Under the pieces are notes generated by a model. It did no database searches. It worked only from the letters and a program-made list of their open reading frames with translations, and was not told where the DNA came from. A DNA stretch of 64,000 nt from JAZKGA01 sp040386235. GTDB taxonomy: Bacteria; Pseudomonadota; Alphaproteobacteria; Micavibrionales; Micavibrionaceae. The stretch lies in contig JAZKGA010000001.1 of NCBI GenBank assembly GCA_040386235.1, positions 1,240,001-1,304,000 on the forward strand, written 5' to 3'. The translations under genes were made by a program, and so were the position numbers. Positions 42,755-52,144 of this stretch are shown piece by piece. Within the stretch, counting starts at the first letter, position 1; every line of letters begins with the position of its first letter.

Positions 42755-42780
42755 TCGTCTTTTTTGAAAGGTCCGATCAC

Positions 42781-43140
42781 ATGTTCATGCAAAAAATTAT
42801 CACGCCGATCACACTGGGTTTTATGATGGCCGTCTCTGCCAACGCCGAAGCCCGCGATCCGCAATATGCCTATCGGGATATTGTGTATGATGGATATATG
42901 TTCAATTCGAATGGCTGTTTCCCAAAAGCCCGTTTTGGCCGCGAGAAATTGGGATTAGATGAATTGGAAACCCTGAAAGACACAGGCGTTTTGCCAGGCA
43001 CCAAAGTGTCCCTGGCGACAATATTTGGCGAAGACGTGCCACATGATGATGCAAAAGAACGTATCGCAGATATTCAAATGGAACTGGCAAGGGCCTATCG
43101 CACGTTGAAAAATCGCTCTGACTGCAAATTAAAGCAATAG
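42781..43140 (+). CDS. Small exported protein of unknown function
   Basis: 119 residues with a signal peptide (about 1-23, ending ANAEA). The mature domain starts RDPQYAYRDIVYDGYMFNSNGCFPKARFG, continues with a helical segment, and ends RTLKNRSDCKLKQ. The two Cys could form a disulfide. The frame extends upstream, but AAAGG before 42781 and the signal peptide fix the start. Ends 3 bp before the convergent ldtR stop. Confidence 0.65.
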   Translation: MFMQKIITPITLGFMMAVSANAEARDPQYAYRDIVYDGYMFNSNGCFPKARFGREKLGLDELETLKDTGVLPGTKVSLATIFGEDVPHDDAKERIADIQMELARAYRTLKNRSDCKLKQ

Positions 43141-43143
43141 GCG

Positions 43144-43620
43144 TTAATCAAAATCCTCAAGCGAGGCAAGGCCAGAGAAGCTGGTCTGTGATGACCAGAA
43201 CCGTTCCAGAAGCTTCAGCGTCTGCAACGTCTGGTTCAACCGCACTTCGCCCAGATCAGAAACGTCCAGCTTGCTGAGATGTTTTGAAAGCATCTCAGAC
43301 ACAATTTTGTGTAGTTTCTTGCCCTTGTCGGACAGTTTCACGCGGATCGAGCGTTTATCATGAACCGAGCGTTCCTGAACAATATAGCCGTTCTCAACCA
43401 TCTTCTTCACATTATAAGACACGTTGGACCCCAGGTAATATCCGCGCAGGGTCAGTTCGCCGACCGTTAAGTCGTCATGACCGATATTATAAAGGATCAT
43501 TGCCTGGACGTTGTTGATGTCCTGCATGTTCTGGCGGTCCAGCTCGGTCTTCACCACATCCAGGAAATAGCGGTGCAACCGCTCAACCAATTGGATAACA
43601 TCATAATAAACTGCGCTCAC
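43144..43620 (-). CDS. ldtR: MarR family regulator, LdtR type
   Basis: 158 residues of winged-helix MarR fold. The segment NNVQAMILYNIGHDDLTVGELTLRGYYLGSNVSYNVKKMVENGY closely follows the LdtR group of alphaproteobacteria. In Rhizobiales LdtR controls L,D-transpeptidase genes and stress tolerance. A matching L,D-transpeptidase gene lies 6-7 kb away (51043-49484). Divergent from motA with about 155 bp between. Confidence 0.82.
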   Translation of the reverse strand: MSAVYYDVIQLVERLHRYFLDVVKTELDRQNMQDINNVQAMILYNIGHDDLTVGELTLRGYYLGSNVSYNVKKMVENGYIVQERSVHDKRSIRVKLSDKGKKLHKIVSEMLSKHLSKLDVSDLGEVRLNQTLQTLKLLERFWSSQTSFSGLASLEDFD

Positions 43621-43774
43621 GGTACCATACCTTTTGTTAAATTAGCTTCACAGCATACAATATGATGCCTTAGCACGACGTTAACAGCAAGGTGTGACTT
43701 TGCATCTTGTCAGATCGGCTTGCATCACGGATAATGCCCCGTAATCATAACCGTTTCCGGGGTGTTTTCGCAGC

Positions 43775-44653
43775 ATGAAATTCGTTGGTATTCTTCTCGT
43801 CTTCGTCGCCACTATTGGCGGGTTCTTCGTCTCTGGCGGGAAAATGAAGGTCATTACCGGCATCATCCTGCCATCCATGCTGGGTGAGGTCACGATTATC
43901 ATGGGCCTGGCCATTGCCGCTTTTATCATTTCCAATTCGATGCACGCCATCAAACATACATTATCGTATTTTGGCGCGCTGGCGAAACCTGCCGCCTACA
44001 GCAAGAACGATTACATGGAGTTGCTGTCCATGCTTTTTTCGGTGTTCAAGCTGGCACGGACCAAGGGTTGGCTGGCACTTGAGGCACATATCGAGAATCC
44101 TGATTCGTCCACGCTGTTCGCTAATTTCCCCAGCTTTGCGCACAATCACCACGCACTGGTATTCTTGTGTGACTATTTGCGCATCATCTCGCTGGGCAAC
44201 GACAACCCGCATCAATTAGAAGCGTTGATGGATGAGGAAATTGAAACCATCGCGCATCACCATGAACACCCCAGCCATGCGATTCAAAGTATGGCCGACG
44301 GGATTCCCGCCCTGGGTATTGTTGCGGCCGTTTTGGGCGTTATTAAAACCATGGCGTCGATTTCCGAACCGCCCGAGGTACTGGGTAAACTGATCGGGGG
44401 GGCACTGGTTGGAACTTTCCTTGGCGTCTGGTTCGCTTATGCCTTCGTTGGTCCGATTGCCAACGCGATGAAGGACCGTGCTTCGACCGAAATCATGTAT
44501 TACAAATGCATCAAGGTCGGCGTGCTGTCCTTCCTGTCCGGCGCTGCCCCACAGGTCGCCGTCGAATTTGCCCGCAAATTCTTGCCACACGATATTCAGC
44601 CAAGTTTTACCGAATTGGAAAATCGCCTGAACGAGCTGCCAGCGCCAGGATAA
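43775..44653 (+). CDS. motA: Flagellar motor stator protein MotA
   Basis: Inner-membrane proton-channel subunit of the stator. 292 residues: opening MKFVGILLVFVATIGGFFVSGG, helix pair, cytoplasmic loop (about 70-185), then MADGIPALGIVAAVLGVIKTMA and the fourth helix GGALVGTFLGVWFAYAFVGPIANAM with the conserved Pro. Followed 6 bp later by motB. No other flagellar genes are in the window. Confidence 0.95.
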   Translation: MKFVGILLVFVATIGGFFVSGGKMKVITGIILPSMLGEVTIIMGLAIAAFIISNSMHAIKHTLSYFGALAKPAAYSKNDYMELLSMLFSVFKLARTKGWLALEAHIENPDSSTLFANFPSFAHNHHALVFLCDYLRIISLGNDNPHQLEALMDEEIETIAHHHEHPSHAIQSMADGIPALGIVAAVLGVIKTMASISEPPEVLGKLIGGALVGTFLGVWFAYAFVGPIANAMKDRASTEIMYYKCIKVGVLSFLSGAAPQVAVEFARKFLPHDIQPSFTELENRLNELPAPG

Positions 44654-44659
44654 CTGACC

Positions 44660-45697
44660 ATGGCCAAAAATCCCGAAAACGCTGGCAAAAAAGAACAGCC
44701 GATCATCATCAAAAAGATCAAGAAAGGTGGTGGCGGCCACCATGGCGGCGCGTGGAAAGTTGCGTATGCCGACTTTGTGACGGCGATGATGGCATTCTTC
44801 CTGTTGCTGTGGTTGTTAAACGTCACAACCGAAGAACAAAAAAACGCGATTTCCAACTATTTCGATCCAACCGCGCCCCAGGTGTCACGCAATGAAAGCG
44901 GTGCCGGTGGCGTGATGGGTGGCCTGTCAGTCGCCGAAGAAGGCGCGATGACCACCAATTTGCAGGCCCCCGCGCCACCCCCGCCCAATCCACAGGCGCC
45001 GCAGCCGCTGCAACCCAAACAATCCGCCGAACACACGCCGGAACAGCAATTGCGCGACGAATTGAAGCGGCGCGAAGAAAAGCGCTTTTCAGATGTGAAA
45101 AAGGCAATTGAGAACGCCGTAAAGAACAATCCGGATATGAAGGATTTGCTGAAGAACTTGAAAATCGATATGACGGACGAAGGCCTGCGTATTCAAATCG
45201 TGGATCAGGACGGTGAGCCGATGTTCCCCAGCGGATCGGCGCAAATGTATGCCAAGACACGCAACCTGATGACCTTGGTGGCCCGCACGATTGCCACGAT
45301 GCCCAACAACATTTCCGTGCGCGGTCATACTGACTCGGTACGCTATGCGCGGGGCGGCAATTACACGAACTGGGAATTGTCAGCCGATCGCGCGAATGCC
45401 AGCCGCCGCGTGCTGTTGGGGGCCGGGATTGCTGAGGCGCGTTTGGCCAATGTGGTGGGAAAAGCCGCAACCGAACCCTTGATTACCAATAATCCAAAGG
45501 ATTCCCAGAACCGGCGTATTTCGATTATCCTGCTGCGCCAGAACAATGACGCGGCTGTCAGTGCGGCCACAGCAGCCTCTTCGGCCACTGGCACGGCTCC
45601 CTCCTCTTTATCCACGCTGTCCGACACACCAGATGTGCCAGCAGAACCTGATCGCCTGACGATCACGCCAAGCGAGGGCAAGGTTAAATTTCCTTAA
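44660..45697 (+). CDS. motB: Flagellar motor stator protein MotB
   Basis: 345 residues. A Lys/Gly/His-rich head leads to the single membrane helix with the proton-carrying Asp (AWKVAYADFVTAMMAFFLLLWLLN). A Pro/Ala/Gln linker (about 95-125) follows, then the OmpA-like peptidoglycan-binding domain (RGHTDSVRYARGGNYTNWELSADRANASRRVL, NRRISIILL). The C-terminal tail after about 295 is Ser/Thr/Ala/Pro-rich and low complexity. Confidence 0.95.
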   Translation: MAKNPENAGKKEQPIIIKKIKKGGGGHHGGAWKVAYADFVTAMMAFFLLLWLLNVTTEEQKNAISNYFDPTAPQVSRNESGAGGVMGGLSVAEEGAMTTNLQAPAPPPPNPQAPQPLQPKQSAEHTPEQQLRDELKRREEKRFSDVKKAIENAVKNNPDMKDLLKNLKIDMTDEGLRIQIVDQDGEPMFPSGSAQMYAKTRNLMTLVARTIATMPNNISVRGHTDSVRYARGGNYTNWELSADRANASRRVLLGAGIAEARLANVVGKAATEPLITNNPKDSQNRRISIILLRQNNDAAVSAATAASSATGTAPSSLSTLSDTPDVPAEPDRLTITPSEGKVKFP

Positions 45698-45719
45698 AAC
45701 TGACGATTTAAATGAATTA

Positions 45720-47975
45720 TTAGAACCGGTTATTCAGCGGGAAACCAGTCGGCGGCATCTTGCCCGCACCCGCACGGTTACCCAGCCATGGCACGATTTC
45801 CGTGGCCCGGCTGACCTTGCCGTCCTTGGTACGCCATGTCAGGCCATCAGCCTGTGCAAAGGTCTTTATGTCGCCCATGCTGCCGTCTTTATAGCGTTGC
45901 AGGATAACGCCTTTCCCCTTCGTCATCACGGGGGTTTCTTCCAGTTTGAAGCACAGCAATTTCCGGTTCTGGCCAATAATGGCGACCATGTTGTGCGCGA
46001 CAGACAACGGCAGGCAGGCTTGCAGGCGATGCGGGTCATCCACGCCCATCACAGCGCGGCCATTTTTGGTTTGCGCCAGGCAATCTTCGGCCTTCACGAC
46101 AAACCCACGGCCTTCACTGCTGGCCAGTAAAAAACGCTGGGCCGGATCATATGGCATGATCGTCACAATCGCGGCATCCTGTGGCAGGTCGATTTGCAAG
46201 CGCAACGGCTCACCAAATCCGCGCCCGGAAGGCAGTTTATCGCAGCCAAGCGCATAGAACCGGCCCTGCGAAGATACCAGCAACAGTTTGTCCGTCGTCA
46301 TGACCTCAGCCGCATGGACGAAACTGTCACCTTCCTTGTATTTGATATCATCGGCATTCAGGCCGTGGCCTTTCAGGGCACGAATCCAGCCTTTTTCCGA
46401 CAGGACAACGGTCACAGGCTCACGCTCAATCAACGCTTCTTGAAGGTTGAGCGCGACCGCGGGTGGCGCGTCGGCAATCGTTGTGCGACGGCGACCCAGC
46501 GGTGTGCCTTGCGCGTACTCTTTGGCGATTTGCATGACTTCCGCGCGAATGGCTTTCCATTGCAGGGCCTCAGACGCGACGATTGCCTGAAGGTTTTCCT
46601 GTTCATTCGCCAGCGTATCGTATTCGCGTTTGATTTCCATTTCCTCAAGCTTACGCAATGCGCGCAGGCGCATGTTCAGAATCGCTTCGGCCTGCATGTC
46701 AGTCAGGCCAAACGTGTCAGCCAGAACCTGTTTCACTTCGTCTTCTTCGCGGATAATGCGGATCACTTCGTCCAGGTTTAAATAAGCGATACGATAACCG
46801 GCCAGAATTTCCAGACGGCGGGCCAGTTCACCCAGACGATGGTGACTGACGCGCAGCAAGACATCCTGGCGATGGTTTAACCACGCACGCAACACATCGG
46901 GCAGTGCCATAACGCGCGGAACGCGGCCACCTTCGTCCAGCACGTTCATGTTCAACGAAAAGCGGGTTTCCAAATCGCAATGGTGGAACAATGCCTCCAT
47001 CAACAAGGCTGGATCGACGTTGCGATTCTTGGGCACCAGGATCAGGCGGATATCTTCGGTACTTTCATCGCGCACATCGTCCAGCAACGGGATTTTCTTG
47101 GTCGTGATCAAATCAGCGATTTGTTCAACCAGTTTTGATTTCTGCACCTGATAAGGGATTTCAGTGACCACAATCTGGTACAGGCCTTGTTTCAGGTCTT
47201 CCTGTTCCCAGCGGGCGCGCACGCGCATGGACCCGCGTCCGGTGGCATATGCCTGGCGCAGGACGGTGGCATTTTCAACCAGCACGCCGCCGGTTGGAAA
47301 ATCTGGTGCCGGCATAACAGCCAGAATATCATCCAGGCTGGGCGATTTATCAATCAGCAGCAGCAAGGCCTGGCAAATCTCTGCGACATTGTGCGGCGGG
47401 ATGTTGGTCGCCATCCCGACGGCAATCCCGCTGGACCCGTTAGCCAGCAGGTTTGGAAACGCCGCAGGCATAACGGTGGGTTCCAGCGTTTCACCATCAT
47501 AAGTGGGGCGCATGTCGGCAGCATCGCGGTCAATATCCTGCAACAGGCGGATCGCTGTGGGCGTCAGCTTGGCTTCGGTATATCGCATGGCGGCAGCGTT
47601 ATCGCCGTCAATATTTCCAAAATTCCCCTGGCCATCAACCAAGGGGTAGCGAACGGCGAAATCCTGGGCCAGGCGGACCAGTGCGTCATAAACGGATTGA
47701 TCGCCATGCGGGTGAAACTTACCGATAACGTCACCGACCACCCGTGCCGATTTCTTCGGCCCCAGTTCGGGCATCAGGCGCAATTGGTACATCGCATATA
47801 ACAGGCGACGGTGGACGGGCTTTAACCCATCGCGCACGTCGGGCAAAGACCGCGACGTAATTGTTGATAAGGCATAGGCCAGATACCGTTCGGACAGCAA
47901 CGCCGCAAGGGGTTGCTCAATCACCGACTGATGCGGTGGCGTGGGGTCACGCGGGTCTTTCGATTTCGTCGCCAT
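45720..47975 (-). CDS. parC: DNA topoisomerase IV subunit A
   Basis: DNA-cleaving subunit of topoisomerase IV, partner of ParE at 3115-5142. 751 residues: the active-site Tyr is about 132 (AAAMRYTEAKL), the quinolone-determining helix GKFHPHGDQSVYDALVRLAQDF is at 86-106, the IAVGMATNIPPHN block follows, and the C-terminal DNA-wrapping blades run from about 500. At the position of E. coli ParC Ser80 there is a Gln (93). Starts 29 bp inside the 3' end of recO. Confidence 0.95.
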   Translation of the reverse strand: MATKSKDPRDPTPPHQSVIEQPLAALLSERYLAYALSTITSRSLPDVRDGLKPVHRRLLYAMYQLRLMPELGPKKSARVVGDVIGKFHPHGDQSVYDALVRLAQDFAVRYPLVDGQGNFGNIDGDNAAAMRYTEAKLTPTAIRLLQDIDRDAADMRPTYDGETLEPTVMPAAFPNLLANGSSGIAVGMATNIPPHNVAEICQALLLLIDKSPSLDDILAVMPAPDFPTGGVLVENATVLRQAYATGRGSMRVRARWEQEDLKQGLYQIVVTEIPYQVQKSKLVEQIADLITTKKIPLLDDVRDESTEDIRLILVPKNRNVDPALLMEALFHHCDLETRFSLNMNVLDEGGRVPRVMALPDVLRAWLNHRQDVLLRVSHHRLGELARRLEILAGYRIAYLNLDEVIRIIREEDEVKQVLADTFGLTDMQAEAILNMRLRALRKLEEMEIKREYDTLANEQENLQAIVASEALQWKAIRAEVMQIAKEYAQGTPLGRRRTTIADAPPAVALNLQEALIEREPVTVVLSEKGWIRALKGHGLNADDIKYKEGDSFVHAAEVMTTDKLLLVSSQGRFYALGCDKLPSGRGFGEPLRLQIDLPQDAAIVTIMPYDPAQRFLLASSEGRGFVVKAEDCLAQTKNGRAVMGVDDPHRLQACLPLSVAHNMVAIIGQNRKLLCFKLEETPVMTKGKGVILQRYKDGSMGDIKTFAQADGLTWRTKDGKVSRATEIVPWLGNRAGAGKMPPTGFPLNNRF

Positions 47976-48711
47976 GGCCTTCTTTCAAAGCACAGAGTTC
48001 AGCCAAACGCAAGCGCGACGCAGGAATACCTTTATGATGATGCACAAAAACCCACTTATCCAGAAAATAACCGGTCAGGTCCAGGCCCATCGCGATGTCT
48101 GCCGCTTCGCCCGCCCGGCTTAAATCAGGGTCGGATTTTAGGAATTCCGGTAACGGCAACAGGCGCGGTGCCAAATCCCCGGCCCCTTTCACCGACACGC
48201 CGCGCCCGGTTTTCGGACTGACATACGCAATATTGCCTTCGGTTCCCAGCACGGCGCAGCGCGATAAATCCAGGGCAAACCCCACCTCTCGCAGCAAGGC
48301 CAGTTCCCAGACAATATAACTGATGGCCCAGGTCGGCTGCGGCAAAGCGACCAGCAATTGCATTAATCCATCAAACAACGCGCGGTTTGCATGACGTTCA
48401 GGCAGGACTTCATGACACAAATGACAAGCTGATTGCAGGGCCGTCAGGCGGACCCGGTCATGCAGAATGCTGGCTGCCACACCGCGGTCTGCCTCAAACC
48501 GGAAACTGCCCATCTGATCTTTTAAACGCGCCTGCCAGTACACACGGCCTGATGCGCCCAGGTCAAGGCCGCCTTGCTCTCTTAACTTGCTTAAACCATG
48601 AATATAGCCGGCATGCGCGCCGTAATGGGGGGTTAAGACGTTCAGAATTGCGCCACCCTCGCCATGCGGTCGGACGCCAAGGACAATGGCTTCATCGTCC
48701 CAGCTCTGCAT
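47947..48711 (-). CDS. recO: DNA repair protein RecO
   Basis: Recombination mediator that helps RecR load RecA onto gaps. 254 residues: WDDEAIVLGVRPHGEGGAILNVLTPHYGAHAGYIHG forms the N-terminal OB fold. The helical C-terminal domain contains WELALLREVGFALDLSRCAVLG. The zinc-type Cys cluster of some RecO proteins is reduced to a few Cys. The recO-parC order is common in this class. Confidence 0.94.
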   Translation of the reverse strand: MQSWDDEAIVLGVRPHGEGGAILNVLTPHYGAHAGYIHGLSKLREQGGLDLGASGRVYWQARLKDQMGSFRFEADRGVAASILHDRVRLTALQSACHLCHEVLPERHANRALFDGLMQLLVALPQPTWAISYIVWELALLREVGFALDLSRCAVLGTEGNIAYVSPKTGRGVSVKGAGDLAPRLLPLPEFLKSDPDLSRAGEAADIAMGLDLTGYFLDKWVFVHHHKGIPASRLRLAELCALKEGHGDEIERPA

Positions 48712-48716
48712 GGGAT

Positions 48717-49295
48717 TTACCAGGTCCGGAACGAACCGGAATCCATGTGTACGAAATCGGATGACGGGTAATATCCAACGCCACCGGCATGCAGGCGTTT
48801 GGCGACATCGCGCAACTTGCTGCTGTCAACATCGGCCAGACGGGCGTCAATCGCACGTCCGGACATGTGCAGGGATCCCTTTGCAACGCCTTCGGTGGAA
48901 TTCCGCAACATGCTGTTCGTTTTTGGCGAACGATAGCCGGATAACACTTTGTAAGGATAGCGGGAACCAGTAACACGATGAACAACAGACACGATATCGA
49001 CAACACGCGGATCAATCGGGAATATATCGCCGGTGCGGTGGTCGCGCAGAACGTGGTTGATCTCGGCAAACGCTTCGGGCAGGTAACGGTTACCGACACG
49101 GTAAACACCGGAATAGCGTTCCCAGGTGTGGTTGTTCCAGAAAGAGATTCGGTAAACATCATCCCGCGTGCTGGCCAGCACAGGGACAACATTCAGGCTG
49201 TTTAACAAAACGGCGGTGGACAGGGCCGTCACCCCTTGCAACACATTGCGGCGTGTCAGAGGCGTTGAGGTCAGTTCTTCCAGTTTTTCAATCAT
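48717..49295 (-). CDS. MepK/YcbK-like peptidoglycan hydrolase (DUF882, M15A)
   Basis: 192 residues: N-terminal export signal with twin Arg (TRRNVLQGVTALSTAVLL), then an M15A fold with YRSPKTNSMLR, the metal motif SLHMSGRAIDARL and DFVHMDSG. E. coli MepK cleaves meso-DAP crosslinks and sits next to ldtD, as this gene does, so the same job is likely. Ends 5 bp before the recO start. Confidence 0.85.
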   Translation of the reverse strand: MIEKLEELTSTPLTRRNVLQGVTALSTAVLLNSLNVVPVLASTRDDVYRISFWNNHTWERYSGVYRVGNRYLPEAFAEINHVLRDHRTGDIFPIDPRVVDIVSVVHRVTGSRYPYKVLSGYRSPKTNSMLRNSTEGVAKGSLHMSGRAIDARLADVDSSKLRDVAKRLHAGGVGYYPSSDFVHMDSGSFRTW

Positions 49296-49483
49296 GGCAA
49301 TCCATTAATAAGTTGTACGAAAGGTGTTGATAGCAAAGTCGGAAGGCAGAGAAAAGAGGGTGTGACGCGCCGCCAGATGCGGACATTCACAAAACTACGC
49401 CATATCAATGCATTCCGCAAGTATTCACAGGTGTAAAAGTGGTTCCGGCCCGCCATATTCTTGCCGCAGTTGCACCCAATACT

Positions 49484-51043
49484 CTACAAAGACGGGTATT
49501 TCCCGCTGGTTTTCAACGCCTGAATCAACCGCTGATCCAGATCGTAAATATCGTCGCCCATTACCAGCTGCCCGCCCTCGCCCGGCCAGATCGTCTGATA
49601 CAGCAGGTACACCGGCACACGATTCGTAGCCGGCACGTCGCGCATCTTTCCCGATGCAATAAGGGTCGCCAGCGAGTCTTTCACCCAGCCCGGATTATCG
49701 CGCAGAATGAATTCGGCAATCACTGCCGGTTCCTGCATCCGGACACAGCCCGATGATTGCATCCGCCCATCCCGACCGAACATTTCCGGCGCGTTGGTAT
49801 CATGCAGATACACGTCATACGGGTTTGGCATCAGCAATCGAATTTGACCCAGCGCGTTGTTCGCGCCCGACTTCTGCACGAAACGATAGGTTTTCAGGGC
49901 CTCTTCATCCACATCCTGCCAATCCACGTTTTCCGGGGATACGGCAATCACCTCGCCCGTCGCAGTGGTTTGATGAATCGTGATGTTCTTATTCTCCAGG
50001 GAAAATGGATTTTCCTTTAATTTCGGCAGGTAATCTTCCCTTTTGATTGTCATCGGCATGGTCCAGGTGGGATTCAACCTGACGCCTGTTACAGTCGTGG
50101 CAAACACAGGGGTTGGACGATCAGGACGCCCGACAACCACACTCATTTCCGCCGCGACCTTGCCATCTTCAATGGCCCACAACCGCATTGCGGGTATGTT
50201 GACGATCAGGACCTTGCCTGTCTTAGCCTGCGCCTCAATCCACCGCATCCATTCCAGATTGGCGATCACCTGATCCATCCGTTGGCGGGGCGTCATGTTC
50301 ATCATCCGCACAGTCCGTACGCCGACAATCCCGTCAGGGGTCAGGCCGTGCTCCTTTTGAAACAACTGAACCGCGCGTGCCAGTTTGTCATCATATAACG
50401 CCGGGGCCTGGTTGTTCGGCACATCCAGCCGGGCACGCAACGCCGGCACCATCGGGCTGGCGTCACCCACCTGCAGGCGCTGCATGTATGGCACACTTGG
50501 CAAAGCCTCACTGCGCGCCACTTGCGCTGCCATGTCTTTCAATTTCTTTTGCAGCAACTTGTATGTTTTGCCCTTCGGCGTCACATCTTCCATCAAATCC
50601 GAGGCGTCTTTGCGTTTTAACAGGGTCGCCAGAATCAAATCCGCTGACGGCGCTGTATTCCAGAACTTTCCGACCAATTTCAGACGCGACGGGGCAATCC
50701 TTGGGGCGGTCACGTCGCGGATATATTGGATGACGGCCGTGGTCATCAACACGTCATAACTGGTCCAATCTTTGGCCTCACGCGCTGCAGCAATCGCTTT
50801 GACCTTATAGTTATCAGGATTCAGGCCTTGCCAGACCGTATCGGCCAGAATGCGTTCGACCTGTTTTGCGTCGCTGGTTTGATGCCCTGCCTTGCTCCAC
50901 CAAATTGGCTGGGATTTATAAAACGCAATAAGCGATGGCTTATACGGGCCAGCGTGGCGCGTGATAGATGTCGCCATTTCAGGGCTGGCCACGGCTGATG
51001 CCGTCAAGCCCGCGAAAAGAAGAATGAATAGAATCAATCGCAT
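49484..51043 (-). CDS. ldtD: L,D-transpeptidase, LdtD/YcbB family
   Basis: Makes 3-3 crosslinks in peptidoglycan, in the periplasm. 519 residues: signal peptide (about 1-19), an N-terminal scaffold domain, a peptidoglycan-binding domain (AVQLFQKEHGLTPDGIVGVRTVRMMN), and the YkuD catalytic domain ending with HDTNAPEMFGRDGRMQSSGCVRM, catalytic Cys about 433. GGGGA precedes the ATG. Possible target of the LdtR-type regulator at 43620-43144. Confidence 0.92.
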   Translation of the reverse strand: MRLILFILLFAGLTASAVASPEMATSITRHAGPYKPSLIAFYKSQPIWWSKAGHQTSDAKQVERILADTVWQGLNPDNYKVKAIAAAREAKDWTSYDVLMTTAVIQYIRDVTAPRIAPSRLKLVGKFWNTAPSADLILATLLKRKDASDLMEDVTPKGKTYKLLQKKLKDMAAQVARSEALPSVPYMQRLQVGDASPMVPALRARLDVPNNQAPALYDDKLARAVQLFQKEHGLTPDGIVGVRTVRMMNMTPRQRMDQVIANLEWMRWIEAQAKTGKVLIVNIPAMRLWAIEDGKVAAEMSVVVGRPDRPTPVFATTVTGVRLNPTWTMPMTIKREDYLPKLKENPFSLENKNITIHQTTATGEVIAVSPENVDWQDVDEEALKTYRFVQKSGANNALGQIRLLMPNPYDVYLHDTNAPEMFGRDGRMQSSGCVRMQEPAVIAEFILRDNPGWVKDSLATLIASGKMRDVPATNRVPVYLLYQTIWPGEGGQLVMGDDIYDLDQRLIQALKTSGKYPSL

Positions 51044-51140
51044 AGTATAAAGTCCCCAATCATTGCATAAACGCCATGACTGGCCGGCTTTTGCTTTTCC
51101 ACGAATGATTTAGGACAAAGCATGCGGCCGTCAATTGTCA

Positions 51141-51647
51141 TTATTGCGCCTCGTTTAAAGGGCAAGGGGCGGAAACCTGGTCACAGAAATAAGCGTCATT
51201 ACTGGCCTTTTGATGAATGGCCGGATCCGGGACAAAGAACGTACGCGGCGCACCGGTCTTGTTCATCACGGCCAGGCGGTTTAACCGTTTGTTATAACAA
51301 ACCGTATCACCGTCGCGCTGGGTTCCACAGACAGTGTCATGGGCTGGATCGTGAAGCAGAGTATGGGCGGCGGCGATATAGTCGCCCGCTGTTTTGTATC
51401 CCATGCCGATACCGTGTTTTTCAAAATGACGCAGGGCGTTCTGGCCCGCGGACATGTCCGCTGTACTGGTCCAGATCGGCGTTTCTTTCCCCTGCCATTC
51501 CGTTTCCAAGGCCCGCAACGTGCCTTCACGTGCCATATACGGCTGCAAAACGCCCAGCCAGATAATGAACATGAAAATCAGCCCGACCAAAGCAGGCCCC
51601 AGCACACGATCCATGATCCGCCAGTTAAGTGTGGGCAGGCGCATCAT
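51141..51647 (-). CDS. Membrane-anchored protein with BECR-nuclease-like domain
   Basis: 168 residues. A basic N-terminus and one membrane helix (about 15-35) predict an outward-facing C-terminal domain. That domain reads RHFEKHG (73-79), GDYIAAAHTLL (88-98), RDGDTVCYN (111-119), LNRLAVMNKTGAPRTFFVPDP (122-142). This order (His-x3-His-Gly, Ala helix, Arg-x-Gly-Asp-x-x-x-Tyr, RTFFxPD) is that of the barnase/EndoU/colicin-RelE (BECR) RNase toxins found in phage and polymorphic toxins. Four Cys (107, 117, 155, 162) fit a disulfide-bearing periplasmic domain. Its ATG overlaps the stop of the PH-domain gene (ATGA). Last gene of the pfkA operon. Confidence 0.7.
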   Translation of the reverse strand: MMRLPTLNWRIMDRVLGPALVGLIFMFIIWLGVLQPYMAREGTLRALETEWQGKETPIWTSTADMSAGQNALRHFEKHGIGMGYKTAGDYIAAAHTLLHDPAHDTVCGTQRDGDTVCYNKRLNRLAVMNKTGAPRTFFVPDPAIHQKASNDAYFCDQVSAPCPLNEAQ

Positions 51648-52126
51648 ACAGCGTGGCTTCTGGCTGCGTCGCCCTGTACGCCTTCGTCAATAGCCTGGCG
51701 CACATCAGCCACGTTATCCAAGTAAGGCACAATCGTGTTGCGTCCCCCCGTTCCCGTTACCACCAACATGCCATAGCCAAGAGCCATGCCCACCGGCGTG
51801 CGGAAAATCTCTACGCTTTCAATTTGTTCCAGACGCAATTGCACGCTTTCCGTCATGAAAATTCCCTGACGGATATGCACCCGCTGGTTTGTCACAACAA
51901 CAATTGTGACCAGCCGTCGCATATACGCGATTACAAACATCAAAATCGCGACCATAAGTAAAAAGCCGCCCAAATTCGGGTGAACGACCACTGCGATCAA
52001 TAGGCTTAAAATCGCGACGGCCACCGTGGGCCAATAAATCCCCAGGCCAATGCGTCCTTGGGACAAAATTGTCTCGTCCGGCTTTAATGACAGATCCTGT
52101 TCTGCGTGCGATTTTGATTTTATCAT
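51644..52126 (-). CDS. PH-domain (bPH2-type) membrane protein 2
   Basis: 160 residues: two adjacent membrane helices (about 28-75) followed by a bacterial PH domain (VVVTNQRVHIRQGIFMTESVQLRLEQIESVEIFRTPVGMALGYGMLVVTGTGG). Such proteins sit in the inner membrane with the PH fold in the cytoplasm; roles are mostly unknown. GAGGGC precedes the ATG. A divergent copy of the preceding gene's protein. Confidence 0.85.
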   Translation of the reverse strand: MIKSKSHAEQDLSLKPDETILSQGRIGLGIYWPTVAVAILSLLIAVVVHPNLGGFLLMVAILMFVIAYMRRLVTIVVVTNQRVHIRQGIFMTESVQLRLEQIESVEIFRTPVGMALGYGMLVVTGTGGRNTIVPYLDNVADVRQAIDEGVQGDAARSHAV

Positions 52127-52144
52127 TTTTGCCCTCTTTATCTT

